DNA from: GCA-016699445 sp964555055
GTDB taxonomy: Bacteria; UBA10199; JACPAL01; GCA-016699445
Assembly (NCBI GenBank): GCA_964555055.1
Contig: CAZKQW010000012.1
Coordinates: forward strand, 1-64,000
Direction: 5' to 3'
Length of the DNA stretch: 64,000 nucleotides
Shown piece after piece: positions 33,885 to 41,962 of this stretch. The notes under the pieces were generated by a model that was not told the DNA's origin, did no database searches, and worked only from the letters and a program-made list of their open reading frames with translations. The stretch's first letter is position 1. Each line of letters begins with the position of its first letter. Made by a program: the position numbers and the translations under genes.

Positions 33885-34367
33885 ACGGAAATCTTCAGCG
33901 GGCACCGCACGGGTGAGCCGTAGAGGCCCCTCTTGCCGCGTCAGCTTAGTGGCCAGTACGATTTCGCATCCGTAGAATCGCGTCTGTTCGCGGACGACGT
34001 CTAAAAACGCCTCACGGTAGCTTTGCCGAGTCTTTACCGCCTCCGTATCCGCGGCTGACATTCCCGGAGGAAAGACGAGGGCAAATTCCATTAGAGCTTG
34101 CGCACAGACTGATTTATCGCGGTCAACACTCCCGGCAACTCGGACGGAACTCATGCATTCCCAAAACGGGTCAGGACAAAAACGAAGGCAAACATCCACG
34201 AAAGATTTCATCGCTTCGACGTGAGGGATAACGGCTTCGACGTCCTCCCAGGAAGCGATCGGCTTCCTCATCCACGCGACGAGCCAAAGATTTTCCTTAA
34301 AAAGCGTTAAAGCCGCTTCCCCCGTCTTCACAGAGCCTGGAATCTCCGTCCTCTTCGACATGGTCAT
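33873..34367 (-). CDS. Hypothetical protein (about 165 residues)
   Basis: A soluble protein without recognisable domain, signal or membrane span. It contains Trp-rich helices (LWLVAWMRKPIASWEDV) and several Cys. The start is uncertain: the open frame extends to a GTG at 34436, while ATG at 34367 or 34361 gives a more plausible N-terminus. It converges on pilT with a 12-base overlap. Coding nature is supported by codon-like composition only, so I hold it loosely. Confidence 0.45.
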   Translation of the reverse strand: MTMSKRTEIPGSVKTGEAALTLFKENLWLVAWMRKPIASWEDVEAVIPHVEAMKSFVDVCLRFCPDPFWECMSSVRVAGSVDRDKSVCAQALMEFALVFPPGMSAADTEAVKTRQSYREAFLDVVREQTRFYGCEIVLATKLTRQEGPLRLTRAVPAEDFRLRA

Positions 34368-34583
34368 CACATGGGCATTGTCTACCCTTTGATGTGCGCT
34401 CGACGTGTAGGAAGAGGCTGGGATCCAGCGAAGCACCGATTATCCGTATAGCCAACGCAAGTCGTGTTCTGGGTAGGCAAGTCCAAAGCGGAGCAATAAG
34501 CGCTAAAAACCATGGGGAGTTTTATTTCCATCATAAGGTTTCTCGGCATCTCGCCCTAAATGGTTGCGTTTTTTTTCGAAAGC

Positions 34584-36032
34584 TCAGGTGATATTTTCCG
34601 AGTGACGGATCCAAGAGAGCCATGCATCGGTGACGACGTCCCACGTGTATTCGCGATGGGCGCGGATTCGGGCGTTCCGGGACAGGATTTCCCAAGCGCC
34701 CGGAGCCTCGAAAAGACGGCTTACAGCCTGAGCCAACGAGTCTATGAGCGCTTCTGGGTCTTCCGCATAGGGCACGACGGTCCCGCCAGCGTTGGGAGCT
34801 GGTACGCCTAAAGTCTCAGGCAGTGCCCCACGATCCGAAGAGATCACGGGGACGCCAGCCGCCATAGCCTCTATAGCGGCGATGCAAGAGGTCTCGCTGG
34901 AGCTGACGTTCGGGTATAGCAGGATCGCGCATTCATGCAAAAGCCGGTAAAGGTCCCGTTTCTTCAGAGACCCATGGAAGACGACACCTTCTTTCTGGAG
35001 GGCCGGAAGCAATGGCCGGAGTTGGGGATCGTCTTCCAGCTTCTTTTCATTCGTGTAGGTGCACACGTGAAGCTCCGCATCCGCATACCGAGCCTTCAAT
35101 TTTTCGAAAACTCGGACCGCCTCTTTCAGGCCTCGTTCGGGTCGGCTCATGTATAGAAGTTTGTGCGAAAACCGCGCGGGCCCGGGAAACTCAAAATCCT
35201 CTGTGACGAATCCATTCCGCGTCTTGAAGAAAAGATCTTCTGGGATCCGATAAAGCTCCTTCACGAATTCCTTCTGGTAGTCGCTCAGGACTAAGACCCT
35301 CTCGATCTTAGATACATGGGGAGTCAGATCCTCCCCCATCGTCAACCCCATATCGTGCAGCCACACCACCTGCCGACACTTCACGCGATGCTGCAAAATC
35401 GGATACAGGTACCGGGAAGACACCAGCAAGGGATAAGGCCGAACGTACCCGTAGGCATAAAAATCTTGGATGGGAAAATACGCCACGCCCGCGTAAACTT
35501 TCGCGGCCGGGGTCGGACAAAAGCAAACTACGCGAAGTCCCCTTTCATGGAGTTTTTGGGCCATCCTCACGAACGCCGTCTCGCTACCGCCCAAACCCTC
35601 TCGCGCAAGGGAATCGGGGGAAAAAGGTTTTCGCGCTAAAGTCCCCGTGAAAAAAACGACGTCAGCCGACGGCCCACCCCTGTAAGCGGGTTCGTTCTCG
35701 GCGATGAATCTCAAAAGATCCGAGTCCTCGGGATCCAAGCATGAAACGAATTTTAATTTTTTCAAACGGAGAGACGTTTTTTCCAGGCGGTAAAGGCAGC
35801 TATGGATGCTTTTCAGAAAGGGTGCATGCCGTTTCGTGTCGGTTTCGAGAAGATAGGCTTTACGGTAAAACGCTTCTGCGGACTTGGCGTCGCCGGATTC
35901 CTCGGCGATCACCCCTTGGTAGAGGGGCCATTCGCAAGAAGAAGGCTCCAGAAGGCTTCGATTCTCACAAAAGTCATGGGCCGTTCCCCATCGCCGAGTC
36001 TCCACGAGTTCGCGCACGTCGTCAAAGGCCAT
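34584..36032 (-). CDS. Glycosyltransferase family 4-like protein with an N-terminal TPR-like region
   Basis: About 482 residues. The first 90 are helical, with a TPR-like unit (ESGDAKSAEAFYRKAYLLE). From residue about 125 a GT-B fold begins: GGSETAFVRMAQKLHERG is the sugar-acceptor-side loop. The C-terminal domain has LLYMSRPERGL, CAILLYPNVSSSETSCIAAIEAMAAGVPV split around residues 360-390, and a nearby Glu-x7-Glu motif typical of retaining GT4 enzymes. Start taken at the ATG at 36032; a GTG at 36053 is possible. Donor and acceptor are unknown; surface polysaccharide or protein glycosylation are both plausible. Confidence 0.8.
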   Translation of the reverse strand: MAFDDVRELVETRRWGTAHDFCENRSLLEPSSCEWPLYQGVIAEESGDAKSAEAFYRKAYLLETDTKRHAPFLKSIHSCLYRLEKTSLRLKKLKFVSCLDPEDSDLLRFIAENEPAYRGGPSADVVFFTGTLARKPFSPDSLAREGLGGSETAFVRMAQKLHERGLRVVCFCPTPAAKVYAGVAYFPIQDFYAYGYVRPYPLLVSSRYLYPILQHRVKCRQVVWLHDMGLTMGEDLTPHVSKIERVLVLSDYQKEFVKELYRIPEDLFFKTRNGFVTEDFEFPGPARFSHKLLYMSRPERGLKEAVRVFEKLKARYADAELHVCTYTNEKKLEDDPQLRPLLPALQKEGVVFHGSLKKRDLYRLLHECAILLYPNVSSSETSCIAAIEAMAAGVPVISSDRGALPETLGVPAPNAGGTVVPYAEDPEALIDSLAQAVSRLFEAPGAWEILSRNARIRAHREYTWDVVTDAWLSWIRHSENIT

Positions 36033-36083
36033 GCGCCACCGTAGCACGCGCACGGTCTTCGACTAAGTAATTTTTACGGATTG

Positions 36084-36156
36084 TGGGCCGTGCAGGGATC
36101 GAACCTGCGACCCGGTGATTAAGAGTCACCTGCTCTACCAACTGAGCTAACGGCCC
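36084..36156 (-). tRNA. tRNA-Lys (anticodon CTT)
   Basis: The full cloverleaf folds on the minus strand: acceptor GGGCCGT with ACGGCCC, D arm AGCTCAGTTGGTAGAGC, anticodon loop CTCTTAA in a GGTGA/TCACC stem, T arm with GGTTCGATCCC, discriminator A. CCA is not encoded. Confidence 0.97.
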
Positions 36157-36218
36157 GGCGTGCCTTACGGAAACGCGAGAACGTGGGCGGTTAGTGGAAA
36201 GTTTTCCGGGCGTCAATA

Positions 36219-36244
36219 GGTGATTGACGAAGGTGATTGACGAA
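36219..36244. repeat. Tandem 13-base duplication
   Basis: GGTGATTGACGAA occurs twice in direct succession between tRNA-Lys and the pirin gene. It is non-coding and lies upstream of the tRNA, where a promoter is expected. Confidence 0.85.
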
Positions 36245-36264
36245 GGAAATTCACGCCAATCCGA

Positions 36265-36969
36265 TCAGGACAGATCGAAAAGAAGAACCTCCGCCGTAGA
36301 GTCGCCGGTTTTGATTTCCAAAAGTTTGGTTTCGCTCGCTGCAGCTCCGTCGCCAGCGTTTAGAGCCTGCCCATTAAGTTCAACGGCGCCCCGAGCTACT
36401 TGCAGCCATGCGACGCGCTTCGGCGCAAGATCGTAGGAGACGGAGGATCCGGTCTTTAGGCGTGCCACGAAAAGATTCATGTCCTGCCGCACGGCGATCG
36501 AACCTTCGCGCCCATCCGAAGACGCCACCAACGTCAACTTTCCCGACGCCAACGCGTCCGCGTAGCTCTTCTGCCCGTAACGCGGCTCGTACCCCCGCTT
36601 GTCCGGGAGGATCCAAATCTGCAGCAGATGCACCGTCTTGTCCGAAGATGCGTTGAATTCGCTATGCGTCACGCCCGTGCCCGCGGACATGTACTGGACC
36701 TCGCCCGGCCGGATCACGGACCCGTTCCCCATGCTGTCCTTATGCTCGAGCTCGCCCTCGAGCACGTAGGTGACGATCTCCATGTCGTTATGCGGGTGCG
36801 TGCCGAACCCCTCCCCCGCCGCGACCCGGTCTTCGTTGATCACGCGCAGCGACCGGAACCCCATGTGCTTAGGATCGTAATAATCGCTGAACGAAAACGT
36901 ATGGTACGTATCGAGCCACCCATGGTCGAAGTGGCCCCGGGCTTGGGATTTTCGGATGTGAAGCGGCAT
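36265..36969 (-). CDS. Pirin family protein (YhhW-like)
   Basis: Bicupin of the pirin family; some members are metal-dependent quercetin 2,3-dioxygenases. The N-terminal cupin has the signature HFDHGWLDTYHTFSFSDYY, FRSLRVINEDRVAAGEGFG, then HPHNDMEIVTYVLEGELEHKDSMGN with the metal-binding His-x-His and Glu. The C-terminal cupin is shortened, as in YhhW. 234 residues. It starts 3 bases after the unknown gene that precedes it on the minus strand and is probably co-transcribed. Confidence 0.9.
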   Translation of the reverse strand: MPLHIRKSQARGHFDHGWLDTYHTFSFSDYYDPKHMGFRSLRVINEDRVAAGEGFGTHPHNDMEIVTYVLEGELEHKDSMGNGSVIRPGEVQYMSAGTGVTHSEFNASSDKTVHLLQIWILPDKRGYEPRYGQKSYADALASGKLTLVASSDGREGSIAVRQDMNLFVARLKTGSSVSYDLAPKRVAWLQVARGAVELNGQALNAGDGAAASETKLLEIKTGDSTAEVLLFDLS

Positions 36970-36972
36970 GGA

Positions 36973-37992
36973 TTACCTCCCGTTTATGAATCGCCTCTCG
37001 ATTGCATCCCACCAGCCATACACCGTACGGGCGTCGGGGCCTAGGTTTATCGCGTTCGTGGAGAGATCAGCACGAAAATGAAGGACACTCTCCCGCAGGG
37101 AATACGGAAACTCCAGATCCACGAAATTGACCAGGTAAAGCAATACGCCCTCCCAATAAGCGCCAGGGACGACATCCAGGACAATGTCCAGGAAGCGGCA
37201 TGCCGTCGACCGGTCGCGGGCCGGAGTCAGGAACGACATCCTCGCCGCATGGTCTTTATCATGCTCTTCGAATTCGACCGGGTGCCGCGGCTTCGCTTCA
37301 TCAAACGCGATCCAGCCCCGGAGTTGCTTGCCCACGACCGTGAACCCTTCCGCATGGGCTGCATTATAGGGAGTGGGCTCCACCTCGTCGGAGGAAGCGT
37401 AAAGCCGCATGGCGTTCTCCCCGCAAAAGACGTCCAAAACGGCCTCTAAAAGCGAATCCGCCAAGCGCCTCTCGCGAACGCTGCCGTCGGGCAACTCACC
37501 GATGAAATGCAGCCCATAATGCCCCAAATTTTTCTGCAAAAAAGGCGAGACTTTCTCCCCGGGAAGCTCCCCCTCCGACGTGATCTCGAGGACTTGGCCT
37601 TCGACATCGGACACCCGGGCCACCGTTTCGAGCACCCGAGCCCGCTTCTCAAGGGTCTCCGCGGACAAGGGAGGTTGCGAAGGCTCCCAAGCCTCGAAGA
37701 GGCGCGAGGCCGGGTAGACCCGACAATCCTTCACCCGCGGATTTTCACGCAAAGGATGACGCTGCAGGGCGATCGAAAGAGGATCGACGACGCGACGGAG
37801 TTTTCCTCCTTCTTCCAAGGTCTTGAGGAGCCGGGCCTTGTCTTCCCCGTCCAAAAATTGCGTCGTAGGCAAGGCCCGGCGCAAGTCCCCTAAGAATCTC
37901 GCTTCCAGGGAAGCAATGAGACGCGACTGGGAATCCACGGAAAAAACCCCGGGGCCTAGAACGGAATAAGTCCTCGTTTCGATGGGCGGCAC
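36973..37992 (-). CDS. Unrecognised protein (339 residues)
   Basis: Soluble, acidic-basic mixed, no signal or membrane span and no motif I can name. The central part (about 205-270) has a LRGWIAFDEAKPRHPVEF strand-rich block and an EHDKDHAARM His/Asp-rich stretch; the end is Trp- and Arg-rich (YGWWDAIERRF). It is the first gene of a two-gene unit with pirin. The reading frame is long and uninterrupted, so it is real, but I give no function. Confidence 0.6.
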   Translation of the reverse strand: MPPIETRTYSVLGPGVFSVDSQSRLIASLEARFLGDLRRALPTTQFLDGEDKARLLKTLEEGGKLRRVVDPLSIALQRHPLRENPRVKDCRVYPASRLFEAWEPSQPPLSAETLEKRARVLETVARVSDVEGQVLEITSEGELPGEKVSPFLQKNLGHYGLHFIGELPDGSVRERRLADSLLEAVLDVFCGENAMRLYASSDEVEPTPYNAAHAEGFTVVGKQLRGWIAFDEAKPRHPVEFEEHDKDHAARMSFLTPARDRSTACRFLDIVLDVVPGAYWEGVLLYLVNFVDLEFPYSLRESVLHFRADLSTNAINLGPDARTVYGWWDAIERRFINGR

Positions 37993-38087
37993 GGGAAAGT
38001 TATCGGCATTTCGGGAGGAAAGTTGTCTCGTATTTTACTTGAATCGGCCCGGGCCTAAAAGTACACGCCCTCAGTCCTTATGAGCGC

Positions 38088-38169
38088 GCCGCAGTGGTGG
38101 AATTGGCAGACACACTAGGCTTAGAACCTAGCGGGTAAAACCATGGGGGTTCGAGTCCCTCCTGCGGCA
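38088..38169 (+). tRNA. tRNA-Leu (anticodon TAG)
   Basis: A class II tRNA with a variable arm: acceptor GCCGCAG with CTGCGGC, D arm GGTGGAATTGGCAGACAC, anticodon loop CTTAGAA in a CTAGG/CCTAG stem, variable arm near GCGGGTAAAACCATG, T loop GGTTCGAGTCC, discriminator A. CCA is not encoded. Confidence 0.97.
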
Positions 38170-38311
38170 TTTTCATTCTTACTCAGGCATCCTAGTATGT
38201 CCCTCCGTATAAGCCATACCATTTAATATTTTTTTTAAACCACCCAAATTCCTGACATCCTAGAGTCGTGGAATGATGCCAGCACGACTTCGACTCAATA
38301 CATTCGGGATT

Positions 38312-38845
38312 TTATCTTTGAGAAGCGGAGAGAGGACTAGGCGTTGGGACCAGGAGATCTTCGAGAAAAAAAGCGGAAAGCTCGGATCGGCCGGAAATCC
38401 CCGCCTTGGAGTAAATGGCCATGGATTGCACACGCGCCGTTTTTTCTGTTGTGCCGCGAATCTCAGCGACCTCCTTGAGGCTCAAACCCTTAAGCAATAA
38501 AAAGGCCACTTCCTTTTCCGAAACGGTTAAATCCCACTTCGTCAACTGCTGATCAATGGCCAAAGACAGCCCTTCGATGTATTTTTTGGATTCCATGCGC
38601 CACGTTTCCGCTTCACGCTTAAACGCGGAAAAAGAATCCATTTCTTTTTGCAAACGCTGACGCAGAGTGATGGTGCCACTCAAAAGATAAAAAATACCCG
38701 TCAAAGCAAAAATCCCGGCCACCCCTTCCATCATAAGATGCCAAAGAACCACCCCTTCTCTTGAATCCGTGATGAGATCCCATGCGACCAATACAGCGAT
38801 CACCCCCAGCACCCTGACCACCACCCATCTTTCTTTTGGATTCAT
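38312..38845 (-). CDS. Membrane-anchored LuxR-type transcription regulator
   Basis: 177 residues: two membrane spans (about 10-26 and 34-56), a coiled-coil linker with a QQLTKWDLTVSE join, then a LuxR/GerE helix-turn-helix (about 110-165: EVAFLLLKGLSLKEVAEIRGTTEKTARVQ split over residues 113-141). This two-span plus GerE layout is a known small family. The gene follows cytochrome b561 by 15 bases and is the second gene of that unit, so it may sense membrane or redox state (inference). Confidence 0.82.
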   Translation of the reverse strand: MNPKERWVVVRVLGVIAVLVAWDLITDSREGVVLWHLMMEGVAGIFALTGIFYLLSGTITLRQRLQKEMDSFSAFKREAETWRMESKKYIEGLSLAIDQQLTKWDLTVSEKEVAFLLLKGLSLKEVAEIRGTTEKTARVQSMAIYSKAGISGRSELSAFFLEDLLVPTPSPLSASQR

Positions 38846-38860
38846 CTTCCGACCTCGTTC

Positions 38861-39607
38861 TTAATCATCATCTTCCTCATGTTTGTTTTCTCCTCGAGGC
38901 GACCTAAAAGACTCAGACTCTTCCCCTTCATTTTCTCCTAATTGAAGCGTATTTCCGAAAAGATTCAATGTTTGCTTTTGAGCGTCAAAATAATGGAACA
39001 AATAAAGACTAAACGCGGCAACCAGAGCCACAAATACAAGCGCGACACCCGCCTGAGAACTCGCAATCGCATCATTCGCTTCGACTTCATTTTTTTCACC
39101 ATGGAGCATTGAAAATGCAATCCCGTCGCGGTGACGAAATGAATGTATGAGGATGCCCGCGGTATGCATTAAAACAACCATGAGAAAAGCATTGGCAAAA
39201 AGCTCATGGACATCCTCAAAGGTTTCTTTTTGTCCACTGCCCATCAAATATCCTGTTACTCCTAGCCCCAAAGCACATCCAAACATAGCCATCGATGCCC
39301 AGCTCGAAGCGGGGTTATGTCCGACCCATTTTCGCTTTTGTCCGGACATCATGGAAGTGAAGTAGGAAATAAGATCCTTTGGATGCAGGGCAAAAGACGA
39401 GAATCGGGAATATTTGGCTCCTAAAAATCCCCAAATAAGCCGGAGGGTGACGAGGGAGGCCAACAGGAATCCAGCGAGCATATGGTAAGAAAAAGCCGGT
39501 GTTTCATCGTCAACCGTTTTAGCGATCAAAAATGCCCCCACAAAGAGAGCTGCGAAGAGCCAGTGGAACACCCTCATGGGCAGATCGTAGACGAGTTGTT
39601 TTTTCAT
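38861..39607 (-). CDS. Cytochrome b561-type dihaem membrane protein
   Basis: Start set at the ATG at 39607 with GGAG upstream; the frame to 39643 is a weaker prefix. Four core membrane spans carry the paired His ligands (VFHWLFAALF near residue 14, YHMLAGF near 41, VHELFANAF and LMHTAGILIHSFRHRDG later), as in Ni/Fe-hydrogenase b-type and b561 subunits. A fifth span and an acidic, His-containing tail (about 200-248) follow. It likely transfers electrons between quinone and a periplasmic partner. No partner oxidoreductase gene is adjacent; only the LuxR regulator follows. Confidence 0.82.
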   Translation of the reverse strand: MKKQLVYDLPMRVFHWLFAALFVGAFLIAKTVDDETPAFSYHMLAGFLLASLVTLRLIWGFLGAKYSRFSSFALHPKDLISYFTSMMSGQKRKWVGHNPASSWASMAMFGCALGLGVTGYLMGSGQKETFEDVHELFANAFLMVVLMHTAGILIHSFRHRDGIAFSMLHGEKNEVEANDAIASSQAGVALVFVALVAAFSLYLFHYFDAQKQTLNLFGNTLQLGENEGEESESFRSPRGENKHEEDDD

Positions 39608-39774
39608 TTTTTCTCCGTTTTGAAGAGTTAAAGAGACTCTCAATAAGCGGAAACTTAAACCTTTTTATCGATAAGGACTATTGGGCAAATGACTTAAGGA
39701 TCTAAAATCAGACACTTAGGCCATTTGAATGACGGAAAAATGGATTTCATGCTTTGGGAAGACTTGTAAAAATG

Positions 39775-39848
39775 TGCGCCCAGCAAGATTCGAACTTGCG
39801 ACCCTTGGTTTCGAAGACCAATGCTCTAATCCACTGAGCTATGGGCGC
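39775..39848 (-). tRNA. tRNA-Arg (anticodon TCG)
   Basis: Minus-strand cloverleaf: acceptor GCGCCCA with TGGGCGC, D arm AGCTCAGTGGATTAGAGC, anticodon loop CTTCGAA in a TTGGT/ACCAA stem, T arm GGTTCGAATCC-like, discriminator A. CCA is not encoded. Confidence 0.97.
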
Positions 39849-39872
39849 CTAAAAAACATCCATGGCCCACTG

Positions 39873-40002
39873 CCAGCCAGAGGCTGGTCCGCCTCCGGCG
39901 GAAGCTATGGGCGCGTGGTATATTTTGCCACAAGAATCCGGCTTCGCCGTTTCGCGTGGCCCCGCTAGGGGGTTTGGGGGACATTGGCGTAAGCCATCCC
40001 CC
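39873..40002. repeat. Cluster of short perfect hairpins beside tRNA-Arg
   Basis: Three strong hairpins occur within 130 non-coding bases: CCAGCC/GGCTGG (39873-39887), TCCGCC/GGCGGA (39888-39902), and a long one with GGGGGA/TCCCCC outer and TGGC/GCCA inner stems (39976-40002). A 12-base copy of the tRNA-Arg 5' end lies at 39903-39914. The last hairpin could terminate apaG; the whole looks like a REP-like or degenerate repeat island. Confidence 0.45.
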
Positions 40003-40021
40003 ATTCTCCATCCCCCATTCT
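39994..40021. repeat. Tandem 14-base duplication at the apaG stop
   Basis: CCATCCCCCATTCT occurs twice in succession. The second copy runs into the apaG stop codon at 40020-40022. Confidence 0.85.
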
Positions 40022-40412
40022 AATGATAAACGACTTCTTCTTTGGAGAGGGTGAACGGCGCGATCGTGGCGTCGAAGGCGTCACCGTCGTCGGTCACCAT
40101 CTGATACGTCCCGTGCATGACGCCCACGGGCGTCGTCAGGGGACAGAAGCTCGTGTACTCGAACGACTCCCCCGGCTCCAGGCGCGGCTGTTCCCCGACC
40201 ACTCCGGGCCCCTGCACTTCCTCGGAGGCCCCGTCGGAATTGGTGATGATCCAATGCCGGCTGATCAACTTCACGGTCTCGTCGCCTTGGTTGGTGATGC
40301 GGATGTGGTAGGCGAAGAAATACCGGTTTTGCGAGGGCTCGGAACGCTCCTCGACGTACTCGCTTTCCACCTCCACCTGCACCCCCCGCGTCGTGGCCGT
40401 TGACGTTGACAT
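40020..40412 (-). CDS. apaG: ApaG domain protein
   Basis: 130 residues of fibronectin III-like beta sandwich. Conserved family blocks are VEVESEYVEERSEP, YFFAYHIRITNQGDETVKLISRHW split over residues 28-51, VVGEQPRLEPGESFEYTS and MHGTYQMV. I begin at the ATG at 40412, just before the domain; the open frame to 40649 adds a non-homologous prefix. ApaG acts in Co2+ resistance and Mg2+ efflux in enterobacteria; the biochemical role is unclear. It is divergent from the unknown gene at 40509. Confidence 0.9.
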   Translation of the reverse strand: MSTSTATTRGVQVEVESEYVEERSEPSQNRYFFAYHIRITNQGDETVKLISRHWIITNSDGASEEVQGPGVVGEQPRLEPGESFEYTSFCPLTTPVGVMHGTYQMVTDDGDAFDATIAPFTLSKEEVVYH

Positions 40413-40508
40413 AAGGCTGACCCTTAAGCCCAAAAACCGCCCCTTTGCCAAGCGAAAACTTCCGGAAAAAAGGGCAACTTTTCCCTCCGTTCGCCGAAAA
40501 CAAAAGCG

Positions 40509-41696
40509 ATGCTTTCCGCGCAAACCCGATTCGTCTTCGCCCATACATCCGAGTGGAAACTCGACACGACAGGCTTCGCCCACCCGCAGCTGGGCCAAGA
40601 CCTCCCCCTCATTGAAGCGGGCTTGCGGGACGCGGTTTCCTGCACCCACGCCGACGCTTCCCTTAAAAATTGGGCCTCTTCCAAGGCCGCGGACATCACC
40701 CAGTATTTTTCCCCGGAATTCCTCCCCTCGCTCCCCCGTGAACCGGTCGCTTTGGACGCCAGCCAGCGCTTCCGGCGCCTCCGTTACCTCCTTCTCGAAT
40801 GGGCCCGGCTGGCCCCGGAAAGTGTTTCCGACTTTAATGCCATGACGGAAAGGTTGGGCGCGGGAGCTTATTATAATGCTATCGAAAGCGTCTTATTGAA
40901 TGGCTTCATCCTCGACGGCCCCCTCCCGGCCGATCCGGAAGAACTACTCTTCAACTCGATGCTCGCCTACGCCCAGTGGGGACGGGCCGGTCTGATGCCG
41001 GCCTTCCCACCCGAGGACGAGAAAAGCCGTTACCTCCGGCGGGATCCGGTCATCGGCGTCGACGGCCTCGCGCTGCCCTTCGCGATCGGTAGGGGGAACG
41101 GCGCGGCCGAAAGCTCGACCGGCATCAATCATACCCTCCTCTATACCGCCCCCACACGCGACGACGAAGACGGCATCTCGACGGAAGCGACTCCTCTCAT
41201 GACCGTAGGAATCCGCCGCCATCAAGATGCTTACGCGATCGTCAAAGTGCAGGGCCAGAAGATGACACGCCAAGCCCTGGACGCGGCCGGCCGTCCGCAC
41301 CGCTTACTGGATACGGCCCTCAATCTCTTAGGAACCGCCTCCCTAAAGACGTGGCTCACCCGTCGGATCGTGGGCGAATGGCACGGCGACCGACCGGCCG
41401 TGGTGCGCGTCGCGCGAGGCGAATGCCTGATGTGGGCCTTTGAGGGCATCTCGCACCCCACGAAAGACGGCAGCCTATCCGATTGCCAAGACGAAAAAAG
41501 CCGCATGGAGCTCTTAGAACAGCGCAAAACCGACCTGCTGAAGAGGTCGATGGAAAAAGCGGCCCAGTGGGAACTCCAGAAGATCCAAAAAGCCGAACGC
41601 ATCTTCGCCACCCACCGCACCGTCGCCGCCTCCCTGGGTCCTTTCCACCCGGAAGGCCCCTGGTACGCCGTGCGCTATGAGCCCCAAAAGCCTTAA
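40509..41696 (+). CDS. Unrecognised protein (395 residues)
   Basis: A long, intact frame with no signal peptide and no motif I can name. Residues 70-130 are helical (FRRLRYLLLEWARLAPESV). A central block contains ITEATPL-like strands and an IRRHQDAYAIVKVQGQKM segment. The end is a charged helix (RMELLEQRKTDLLKRSMEKA) before a short Trp/Tyr-containing tail. It is divergent from apaG across 96 bases. It is probably a lineage-specific protein. Confidence 0.6.
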   Translation: MLSAQTRFVFAHTSEWKLDTTGFAHPQLGQDLPLIEAGLRDAVSCTHADASLKNWASSKAADITQYFSPEFLPSLPREPVALDASQRFRRLRYLLLEWARLAPESVSDFNAMTERLGAGAYYNAIESVLLNGFILDGPLPADPEELLFNSMLAYAQWGRAGLMPAFPPEDEKSRYLRRDPVIGVDGLALPFAIGRGNGAAESSTGINHTLLYTAPTRDDEDGISTEATPLMTVGIRRHQDAYAIVKVQGQKMTRQALDAAGRPHRLLDTALNLLGTASLKTWLTRRIVGEWHGDRPAVVRVARGECLMWAFEGISHPTKDGSLSDCQDEKSRMELLEQRKTDLLKRSMEKAAQWELQKIQKAERIFATHRTVAASLGPFHPEGPWYAVRYEPQKP

Positions 41697-41779
41697 GAAA
41701 ATCCTTATTGCGCTTGAAAATCGATTCGGCTACGCACCGCCTTTCATTTTGATATTCGGTAGCAATAGTGAGAGAGCAT

Positions 41780-41809
41780 CGGCAAAATCGGCTTCACGCC
41801 GTTTTGCCG
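41780..41809 (+). other. Strong hairpin downstream of the unknown gene
   Basis: The arms CGGCAAAA-T-CGGC and GCCG-TTTTGCCG pair around a 5-base loop, with a single bulged T. It lies in the 192-base gap before tRNA-His, which otherwise has no gene. It lacks a T tract. Confidence 0.5.
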
Positions 41810-41849
41810 AGCGGAGCGAACGGTCAGATAATGAGTTTCAGATGAAGGT

Positions 41850-41880
41850 TTCAGGAAGAGAGCGGTCATCTCTTCCTGAA
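41850..41880 (+). terminator. Hairpin terminator just before tRNA-His
   Basis: A perfect 12-base stem (TTCAGGAAGAGA with its complement, 41850-41861 and 41869-41880) has a 7-base loop and is followed by a short T-containing stretch. It would separate the upstream gene from the tRNA. The weak T tract lowers confidence. Confidence 0.5.
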
Positions 41881-41888
41881 TTTCAATG

Positions 41889-41962
41889 GTGGGCTTAGCT
41901 CAGCTGGTTAGAGCGCCAGGTTGTGGCCCTGGAGGCCGAGGGTTCGAATCCCTTAGCCCACC
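41889..41962 (+). tRNA. tRNA-His (anticodon GTG)
   Basis: Plus-strand cloverleaf: acceptor GTGGGCT with AGCCCAC, D arm AGCTCAGCTGGTTAGAGC, anticodon loop TTGTGGC in a CCAGG/CCTGG stem, T arm with GGTTCGAATCCC, discriminator C as expected for tRNA-His. CCA is not encoded. The recombinase gene on the other strand runs through it. Confidence 0.97.

Noticed and set aside
40413..40649. N-terminal extension of apaG
   Set aside because: ApaG proteins begin near the ATG at 40412; the extension overlaps the divergent gene at 40509.
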